64,000 bases of DNA from Patiria pectinifera. Its lineage: Eukaryota; Echinodermata; Asteroidea; Valvatida; Asterinidae. The notes beneath the pieces were generated by a model. That model worked only from the letters and a program-made list of their open reading frames with translations, was not told the origin of the DNA and did not search any database. The translations under genes were made by a program, and so were the position numbers. The stretch spans positions 12,391,430 to 12,455,429 of the forward strand of contig CM057129.1 in assembly GCA_029964075.1 (NCBI GenBank), in the 5' to 3' direction. Below are positions 54,998-64,000 of the stretch, piece by piece. The stretch's first letter is position 1; the number at the start of each line of letters is the position of its first letter.

Positions 54998-55478
54998 CCA
55001 CTGATCTCTATATAAAGACTGGATAGCGGATATGCATACAACATTCACACAGAAGACTTTGCATATTGACCAATTCGCCCCCGGTCTCACGAAGATGGCC
55101 GCGTATATACGAACGTTCTACGCGTAAATACGCGCGTTGTATCAACAGTTGCGCGCGCATTTGGTCACACATACATATTATTATGATGTAAAGGGACACA
55201 TTTCCCGTAGTGATTTATATTGCAAAAAAACAACGAAAAATATCTGCGGGTTTTTTTTAGTAACCACGACGTTAAAAAAAATTGTAGTTAACCTTGGTCA
55301 GTGGTGGTGGTCAAAATATAAGTCAAGTGAACCGCGACGTTACAAAAGAAATCATGCTGTCTTTAAAAACGGCAACTTGTCCTTTGTAGATCACCAGCCG
55401 GTCTCACCAATATGGAGTCAAATTCGTACATTGTGCGGCTCTTTATTAGCTATCCAGTCTTTATATAGAGATCAGTGG
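54998..55478. mobile_element. 481-bp element with 30-bp perfect inverted ends
   Basis: Left end 54998-55027 starts CCACTGATCTCTATATAAAG and is perfectly inverted at 55449-55478. ATTCGA flanks both sides (54992-54997, 55479-55484), a 6-bp duplication. Interior non-coding. Confidence 0.88.
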
Positions 55479-55484
55479 ATTCGA

Positions 55485-58400
55485 CTCATACTATTTCTTT
55501 AGAGGAACATGCACATTAAAATTACATCGATCTTATATGAGTTGGGCTGCGACTAAATATGACATTCCTGTATATTGTACTAACTCTGGTTGTTTCAATT
55601 GCAGCCACATTTCTAAAATTATGAAGAAAAAGAAATCTCATAGTCCCACGCGTACCTTGTTTTGTCATTGGGAAAGAATGTCGAAAACTTTCGATACCGG
55701 ATTATCATGCGACTTTTTAGTTATAATTGAAAAATGAGAAATTGAAATAAAAATGAATGCTTATGCCAAGATGGAAAAGTTGTTTTGTCTTTCGGGGATT
55801 GCTATGTCTTTCTGAAGAAAAAAAATGTCATCTAGATGACTGCATTACATCCTTCAAGGAAAATCGAGCAATATAAATGTATTAGGCCTATATATAAATG
55901 TGATGGAAATAGATTTATGGCTTAGGGATATTCGGGCATGATCGTTGTGTTGTTTGCAACTACATTTTTACATGAGTACACTGCACCTTCAAACTCACAG
56001 TAAAATGAAAATCAAAAAGAAAGTGTCTCGAAGCGAAGATGGAATTTGCACGAACATTGCCGACGGCTTCAAAGCCCGATTAAGCGAATGATGGCCGGCT
56101 GCGGGGGAACGTGTGTTCTCCAGGATCTATCAATGACGGAGAGTACCGCGTCTTGAAACAAGGCTACTCATCTAAATGCAAACTGTTGCCTTGGGCAACA
56201 ATTAATGGACAAGCAATCGAGTGTGGCCTTCCCTCGTGGAGCATCCACCGGCACTTGAACTACAAACCAAAACACATAAACACATCGCCGTTGAGACTTC
56301 ACCCTCCCTAGCCCTTTTCACCCAGCCATTTTTTTTTACCTTAATATCCCTCTCCAGAAATTAATTCTCACTTTTCCGCGAGAAAAATGATCGCGGTAAC
56401 ACAGTGCATGCTGCACTCTTGTAGTGGGACAGGAAAAGCTCAATATTTTTGTGAGTGGGCGCGCGACTTTGCGGTGTACCGTTGCAGCGTTTAGCGAGCG
56501 TGATACGCGCTATTGCATTACGCAGAGGTAGGACTCGGGCAAGCGGAGACAACGGATCGATAGCGTGACCCGAGACAGACGCCAAACAGCCCGTAGGAAA
56601 CCCGGGCCTGTTCCCGCTTTCTTCCATGCACCTTCGGACCTCCGTCACTGCTCTTCTAACCCAATTCCTGCCTTCCGGAGCGCTCCGTTATTATCGTAAT
56701 TGATTCCTCTCTAGTTACCTGCAGCGGGCCTATCGGTATGTCTCATACCGAGGCCTGGGCCGAAGCCAGTTGACCCACTTCGGGTGTGTCTAAACAACTC
56801 GCCCGCTCCACTTCACAAACAAACAAATTCAATCACCTTGGACTTGTTAGGGTTTCTGTATCCTACTTAAGAATAAAACCCAATAAAAAACACTGCGCGT
56901 AAACAGTCTGGCGAGTGTTTACCGTAGGGCGCCCTCTATTAACTAAATCAGGCAGTCGAGTTCTCAATGCGTTGCCATAAATGTGGACATTGCCATCTGC
57001 AATGTTGAGTACTACGTATTCTGAGAAATAACGTCCGAATCTACAATCTCGTTTCTTGAGATCAAAATAAACGAGCGCTTATGACCCATCAAATAGTAAA
57101 TTCACTTCTTCTTTTTTATACAAAATGCTATTAGTATCACCCACAGGTTACACACCATACGCAGTGCAATAACAACCCCTACAAAAGGAAACAAAATAAC
57201 ATCATTAAACGAATGGTTAATTTAATGAGGTTGAAAATGTTTGTGGATTGGTTTAGCTTCGGGTCAAGTCGTGACGAGTTCTTGTTTCGCTTGAGTTGCC
57301 GTCCTGTTGATTTGCTCGCCATCAAAGTGCCCAGGTCCCACCGGAGAGTCCATTCCGCTTCTAAATCAAACACCGAAGAAGTTAATGGATGATTCAGTCG
57401 AACACATCCTTATCCTCAAGACGCAAAACCAAACGGCGGTCATGACGCTCGAAGACAAACTAAGGAAGTAACGTCCCTTCTTCAACGGGGTGCGGAGTTA
57501 AACATTCTGTCCGGCTCGCTGCTGCTTTTTTTTTGGCCCAATAGCATCACTAATCAAATCACCGCGATGTTGATTCAATGTAATTAGACCAAATAAATAC
57601 ATATTATCCGCACCGAATGGAAGCTTTGTATCACTCCCGTTCCGGTAATATAATATCCTTCTAAATGGCCGCTTAATCTGCACATAATTGGAAAATTTAT
57701 CCCAAAATCAAAACCCAATTGCGAGCGAGGCGGACGACGCCATTTACAGCCGTTTAAGGTTCTATTTATTTAGATTTTCTTAAATCCGCTATTTTCCCCT
57801 GTCCTAAACGATATTCATATTTATAGCTGCTTTTAACGGTGGAGCATCTTCTTTGCCTGAGAATCAAATCTGTCAGCTCGCTTAATCTCCAATCTTCTAA
57901 TTGACCCGCTGCGAGAGGGAGCCAGCCTTTCGCCTTTCTTATTTTCCCGGTTTCAATTGCTTTGGAATTAGGGCAGGGGGTGGGCCGGCGCTCCGAATCA
58001 CAAGTGAAACAAGAAACAACTTGTGACATTTGACTCCGGTCGCTCGTCCGCGGACTTGGCGTGGTTCAGCGTGTTCAGCCATACCCTGGCGACGGGATGA
58101 ATCGACTCAGGTGTCCCCACGAGTGGCTGTAAATCCGTCCCGCTGCGACTTCCGTCGTAATTGAATGAGAGACACTCCGGGCACTTGAAATTGTAACTTA
58201 TTTTTTTCCTCTTTTCTTTTTCCCTCCAACCCTCAGAACAAAACCAGCTGCCCTCAACGCGATTGCGACAGTCCCTTCCACTTACGGCTATGTGAGGGAA
58301 GATAGGACTTGACTGAAGATACCGATCCAAGCTTTTGGCGGGATGCTTAACTGTTTTGTGACGATAATCAGCTACTACTTGTTGTTCTACATCACCTAGT
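55485..58400. other. Mostly unique region, no gene recognised
   Basis: 56.4-56.8 kb and 57.2-58.3 kb are free of recognisable transposon ends and have balanced composition. Short homeobox-like ATTA/TAAT cores cluster at 57540-57780. No exon with consistent splice sites was found; candidate regulatory DNA or a UTR. Confidence 0.3.
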
Positions 58401-60126
58401 GCTTATACCAAAAGTACCTTCAAAAGAAACCTATACGAGGTAAGACACACTTCTTTGTTTTAAAATAGTTGTCATAATTTCAAGCAGAAAACACAGTAAG
58501 CTAGAGCATTTTTATCCAGTTGCTTAGCTAGAAAATATCCAAACGTCTATTGTGACCATCAGAGAAGGAATGATTGAAACTGAAGTTAATTTTTGTTGCT
58601 ATTGCTGGAACGTGTTGATAATAACGGAGTACAGCTGGTAATTTATATCTCACTTGAGTAATTTGTGTCAACTGCATGGGTGTTCTATTAGGTTAATTGA
58701 ACTTCACATTTTAGTAAATTGACCAAATTTATTTTATGGTGAAGAAAAGGTGTGATTAAAGCAGTTGTCATGGAAACCATGCTTTCCTACGTTTAAAGTC
58801 CAGATGTAATGTCGATGACTATATCAATTAGAAAAAAACCTTGGAAACAGCTTGCATTCTGAAAGCGGCAACACACAAGATGTATGGAACTAAACACGGT
58901 GGACAGCAAAAGGCAATTTTTTTTTGGTTATATATAAACCAATGTTCCAAGGGGACAAAACTACTCCAATTGTTTTTATCCTTAACTCAATTCAAAATGT
59001 TATACGATGAGAGACTCACGATTCTCGTTATGGAAACGTTTTCTGAAAACCCAAAATAATGATAGCGGTGCATTTTGTTTTAGTTTACACAGAGCAGTGG
59101 CGGCATTTTGATCACATTATTGTGCCGGCCTGGCGACCGGAGGGAGTCGATTTTCGTCAATTTGCTCACTTAGACTTTGCCCGTGCTGATTGTCACGGTT
59201 TTTTGGGGTGGTTCTTTTTCAGCAGGATATCATCTTGTATTGATGGTTTGTCTTTGTAGCAATCTGTGCTCCCCGGAGAGCTCTAGCGATGTAATCGGCG
59301 TCAGTACTACGTCCCGGGGGTTTGTAGTTATCAGACATGCTACCAGGAACAGAAGTTATACCAAGAACAAGCACACATTCTAAAGGATACCACCGTCGGG
59401 TATAACAGGTAAGTCGTGCCGTGGTTTTCACGCCCCCTTCCGATCAATATACAACGTACAACTTTTATGTGCAAAGTTTTTGGATTCATGTGTGAAAAGT
59501 CGATGAAGATGTACTGCATACATCATTACGCCAGAAAAGATCCGAACATTCTGCAGTCACTGAATACGTTCCGCTACGTGAAGGAAGAGCACTTTCCGTA
59601 GAGAAAAAGTAGTCCAACTTCACGTTGTGTTTAGATTTGGCTGTGTGCAATTGAATATCAGGCAATATAAACTATAACATAATTGTTAACTATATTTCTA
59701 GTCGGAATTTAACAACGGCAAATCTGTGTTAAATGGAAATCCAATGCTACATCGATCGGCCTCTTATGTTCGTTTGTTCAGTTTGTTTTGAACAGTTCTC
59801 AAGAACTAGGAAATGTCAGGTTGTGCTATATTGTCAAGAAGATGAAGACTTTGATAAACAATAACCCCTCAAGAATACCACACATTCAAAACTACTTGCT
59901 CATGGGTTAAAACTACATTATTCCACATTTAACTTCAAAATACTTTGCTTGCATTCCTAATACATGCACATACCTTTCACCGAGGCCTAATATTCGCTCA
60001 AAGTATAACCAAAGTTGCCGACTTGTCCTTTTTTTAAATTTTTTTTTATTTTGATCATTCATTTTGTGATGATTTTTTTCAGAAATGAGATAATTTTCGT
60101 TACATTACGTATATAGTCCTTAAGCG

Positions 60127-60678
60127 TTAAAGGGACACTGCGTCCTGGAACAACCCAATTGGGCTACAAAACGCGCTTTGAATGAAATCATGTTAATCGG
60201 AAAGAACATTTAAAAGTAGGATATAAACATCCACACAACTTTTCTTTAAAAACTGAGCGTTTTGTGTTATTCCTGTATTATGCGTGCGAAAATGACTTTC
60301 GGGGTCCACTTTTGCGACTCCAAAAGTCGAGCTGTTTTTGTGCTATTTGTGATTTCATCCGTAAAAGTGGCCGTCTTTTGCGGACGTGTAAGAAACCACA
60401 TTTTGTGCATTGGTGATTGGTCACCGCTGTTCGCGAGCAGGGTGCTGTATTGACACACACAACGTGTATATCGTATGACCTACGTTGACTGAAAACGACA
60501 GGAAAAAACGTATTCGTACTCCGTCGTGTCCGATGTAAAGAACCGGGTTTTTCCCGTCTTTTCTCCGGAACGGTTAGACATTAGGTTGGTTTCCTTTCAA
60601 CCAGATGATTGAAATAGGATAAGTAAGCAACCCAAAACATGAAACTTCAGGGGATTTTAGGACCTAGTGCCCCTTTAA
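60127..60678. mobile_element. MITE with TTAAAGGGACA ends, copy 2
   Basis: Same family as 53267-53806. Left TTAAAGGGACACTGCG, right TAGTGCCCCTTTAA; TTAA at both tips. Confidence 0.85.
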
Positions 60679-60949
60679 GGCGCAGTTAGAGGGCAATGGG
60701 TTTGTATTGCATGTATAGGCGTCCTGAGTAAACCGTTTGTGCATTCATTGGTTTATGGTTTATTGGTTTATTGCTATTTATATACAATTGTATACAATAG
60801 AAAGTGTAGCGGTTTTCGTGCTCAAAAACATTAAAATACATTAAAACTTTATGTTACAAACATTAAACTACCACATAATTAAACTAATTCCCCCTTAAAA
60901 TATCTCTCTCAAAAAAACACAGAAGACATTAACAAGACAAAATAATTAT

Positions 60950-61670
60950 TACACAGTAAGGTTACTTAATTCCATTCAGTCCCCTGATCCCCTGAAGAAG
61001 AAGAAAAAAATTTTAAATACATTTTGAACTTAATAATTAAATTTTTAACCAACACATGAGTAATTTAATTTTAAAGTAACTCTTCAAAAGTCAAAAGTCA
61101 TAAAAGATTAAGATATTGCACTGTAAGATTACTTAATTCTATTCAGTTCCCTGATTGCAGTAGGATACACACTGCTCCTGAATCTCTTTCTGTTAAGTTG
61201 CATCTGATTACTCTGTAACTCTTCCTTGATCTCAGCATATCAAACAACTCATTTGCCGGATGAAATTCATCATTGATAATAGCATTGGATTTCTTCTGTA
61301 ATCTGGTAGTATAAATTTCCGAAACTGACGGAAGATAGCTACCCACAATACGTGTAGCCGACCTAACAACTCTCTCCAGTGCCCGCCGATTGGCCATGCT
61401 CGTACTTCCATACCACACAGTGATGGAGTGTGTTAACACACTTTCCACCCCTGCACGATAAAACTTGACCAACAGATCACTAGATCTGTTGGTCACTAGA
61501 AGTGGAAGCTCTTGAGTCGACTAAGGTAAAACATCCGTTGTTGTGCTTTCCTAATGCGATGATCAACATAGGCATCCCAACATAAGTTATTTGATAAAGG
61601 AATACCAAGAAATTTGAAACCGTTCACAATTACTAGATTGAAATAACGAAGAACAGAGTCTGAGATTCCT
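60950..61670 (-). pseudogene. LINE 3' fragment (reverse transcriptase C-terminus)
   Basis: On the minus strand: FKFLGIPLSNNLCWDAYV, RKAQQRMFYLSRLKSF, then SDLLVKFYRAGVESVLTHSI and TVWYGS, the conserved end of Rex/CR1/L2-type LINE pol. A stop or frameshift lies near 61497. The presumed 3' UTR carries an imperfect direct repeat (60955-60990 and 61123-61160). Confidence 0.85.
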
Positions 61671-63239
61671 GCAACGCATAAGGTCTATCAGTAAAAGTTT
61701 TGCAGGAATAGCCAACAGGTGAACAAAATGTAAGCCGATCGGAACTATCCCCCCCCCCAAGATTTGAATTTCCTAAAGGCTTGCATTATTTTGATCTTTT
61801 GTAATCCACCTGCCTCCGTCCTAGCAGGTGCGATTTCAGCTGCGACATCACAAATCAGACGACAGGCACATCCGGCTTAATATTTACAACATTATCTCCG
61901 GGCGCGTTTTACTAAAAAGCTCCAAACCTAACCCTAAATGACCACTGGCTAGTATTATTCTTTTTTTTTTTATTTTAAATTTAATCCCTTACCGACCCCG
62001 TTTCAGTGAGCCCTATACAAAGTTCCTTCGCACTTATCGCCGGAAAAAAACTAGGTATTTTTTTCCCCCTAATTTGTTTATGTTTCATTTGCCTTACGTT
62101 TCTTAAGTGTTTTGTTAGGCCCTAAAGTTTTATTTTGTCTCAAGGATATCTTCTTTCAATCAATAGGGTGGTTGAAACAATGCGTACATCGTGAAATATA
62201 GGGATTTGGGGAAAGACATTTTAAGAAGAAGACGACAACCCGTGCAATGCTGTTTGTTCATTGAGCTGTCAAATCCCATAAAGATGTATAACGCTTGATG
62301 TACGATATAGTAAACTGTTGATAAGGGGTGCCCAAAAATTCCATCGATAGATTTTTACCTTTGTGCATTTGTTTTCATGTTTTATTTTTTTATCTCAAAC
62401 TTTGTAGGTATGTAGACAGGGAGGTGTTATAGATGTAAATTGATATGTAAAGTTCATGTGACCTTAACTTCCGGTGTTACCGGAAGTGAACATTTTAGAC
62501 CTAATTATCATATGTCAAGAATTATCAATCTGATTGGGTCGATACTTTATCATAGTCTGAAGCAACATTCAAAGATTAATATATTGCAATATAATTTACT
62601 GTGCCGTTTATTGTTTTCATGTTATGATGCCATGAATATTTAATGAGGATATTATGTGGCCACCATATCGTAACAATACGATAAGTTAGAGTTCCAATTT
62701 TTTGCAAATGTCCGCATATTGGTCTGAAATGCACCTCTCGGAATGTCCAGGTAATGTGACCCTTACTAAGTGCAATTATTACACATTATATTTTACATTT
62801 TAATAGTAATAATTTTTTGAAAAATCATTAAATCATGTTCTACTGTCCAATAGACAATCAAAATTTGGGAACAGCTCTGTGGTTGTTCACAACCACAATC
62901 TCTAGTTTCCCAATTGTTATTTTCCTACAAATATAACAGTGATTCACTTTTGAAGAGACATCGAGCGAAAAACAATCCGACTACGTTTAGTTATTGAACA
63001 ATTTCTTTTCAACAAAATTCGAATTATTGCCTGCTCCTTTGTTCTCAAAATGAAAGTCTTTTTTTCACACAGGGTTGCTAATGCCAAAATAAAGTAGATT
63101 GTTTTCGTTAACAAAACAAGTTTGCGTGCCTGATGAAGAAATTTGGTCAATTGGACACTTTTTTTTTAAACATGCAATAGACCTTTTGCGTTGCTGGTAT
63201 GCCGCGCACAGTGCTCTTTTTTTTTTTTTATTCATGTAG

Positions 63240-63272
63240 CGATAAATTATTATTATTATTATTATTTATTCG
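63240..63272. repeat. ATT microsatellite
   Basis: (TTA)n run. Confidence 0.8.
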
Positions 63273-63599
63273 ACCTCAACAGAACAGCAACAAGCAATCA
63301 AAACGGCACAGAATGTAAACAATTAAATGACAAAAGAACGAATAACCGAATACAACAAATAGCCAAAAGGGCAAAAACAGAACAAATGAGCGGAGGGCAG
63401 CCAGACGAGCATGGAGAACGGATTCAGTGAAAAAAACCGAGGTGGGTATAAGAGGGTTAGAGAGGGGGCATGCAAGTAAAGGGGCTGAATCTTAGGAAGG
63501 ACACAATGAATAAACTGCCACAAAAAAAAACAACATTATTATGCGGGTCAGGGACAACAAGTTACTCACGCCTATCCAAGTCATACGCCTATCCATGTC

Positions 63600-64000
63600 G
63601 TACACTTGTTTGAAGTTGGAGAAAGTCTAAAAACTGGGGACACAAAACCGTTCTGGAGGTTCATCAAAAACACCCGCCAGAATTTTTCAGGTGTTGCTGC
63701 GTTGAATACTGCAAAAGGATTTGCTACATCAGCTGTCGAGAAAGCCAATGCTTTAAATGAACAATTTCAATCTGTATTCACGGAAGAAGATCGCAACAGT
63801 GTTCCGAAAATAGCATCTGAGTTTCCAGACATGCCACCTATTCACATATCTACTCATGGCGTGGAGAAGCTCCTTAAAAGTTCAAAAAGCACCAGGACCA
63901 GATGGGATAACTCCAAAGTTACTCAAAGAATGTGCCAACAGTATTGCTCCTCTCCTGACTATTATATACCAGAAGTCCATTTCTACAGGTAAACTTCCGG
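63600..64000 (+). pseudogene. LINE reverse transcriptase N-terminal part, frameshifted, runs off the window
   Basis: The first frame reads KPFWRFIKNTRQNFSGVAAL then ALNEQFQSVFTEED and MPPIHISTHGVEKLL. Near 63880 the frame shifts and continues as KAPGPDGITPKLLKE and TIIYQKSISTGKLP, the linker and RT motif 1 of a non-LTR retrotransposon. The rest lies right of 64000. Confidence 0.85.

Noticed and set aside
56361-56648. Minus-strand frame as an upstream GPCR exon
   Set aside because: It has no transmembrane pattern matching TM1 or TM2.

Overview
The window looks like nuclear DNA of a marine invertebrate, most likely a non-vertebrate deuterostome (echinoderm, hemichordate or amphioxus grade). 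This rests on small GT-AG exons in long introns, a kisspeptin-receptor-type GPCR, CR1/L2-like LINE fragments, many short transposons with inverted ends, and TTAGGG-type telomere-like tracts. The species is an inference. No bacterial gene, CRISPR array or rRNA was found.

Main gene (12193-36361, minus strand): a complete TRPM-family cation channel. I joined 24 exons by hand. Every junction is GT-AG and phase-compatible, giving 1243 codons plus a stop. Order: short N-terminus, TRPM homology regions, S1-S6 with a TRP box, short C-terminal coiled coil, no kinase or NUDIX tail. The 22-codon first exon is 36296-36361; the stop is at 12193.

Tandem duplication: positions 1-10572 and 31925-44720 are two copies, a few percent diverged by eye, of the TRPM upstream region, first exon and part of intron 1. 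The simplest reading is a head-to-tail duplication of a ~34-kb TRPM unit (10573-44720), with a second TRPM gene continuing off the left edge. Its first coding exon (3503-3568) is intact and identical to the other. Unmerged haplotypes in the assembly would look the same. Copy B alone carries two later insertions with clean target-site duplications: an 826-bp foldback (9 bp) and a 1237-bp element with 30-bp inverted ends (4-bp CATG).

Introns of the TRPM gene are rich in local structure: a 99-bp-period array of decayed copies of the S2-coding exon end with its splice donor, a partial repeat of an exon start, low-order minisatellites, a hairpin with a telomere-repeat loop, and several MITEs.

Right part (44.7-64 kb): a GC-rich block with CRE and NRF1-like sites, a LINE 3' fragment between 21-bp inverted repeats, and two exons (TM3 to C-terminus) of a kisspeptin-receptor-like GPCR on the minus strand. 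Beyond ~49.4 kb there are mainly MITEs and LINE fragments; GPCR exons for TM1-TM2 were not found.
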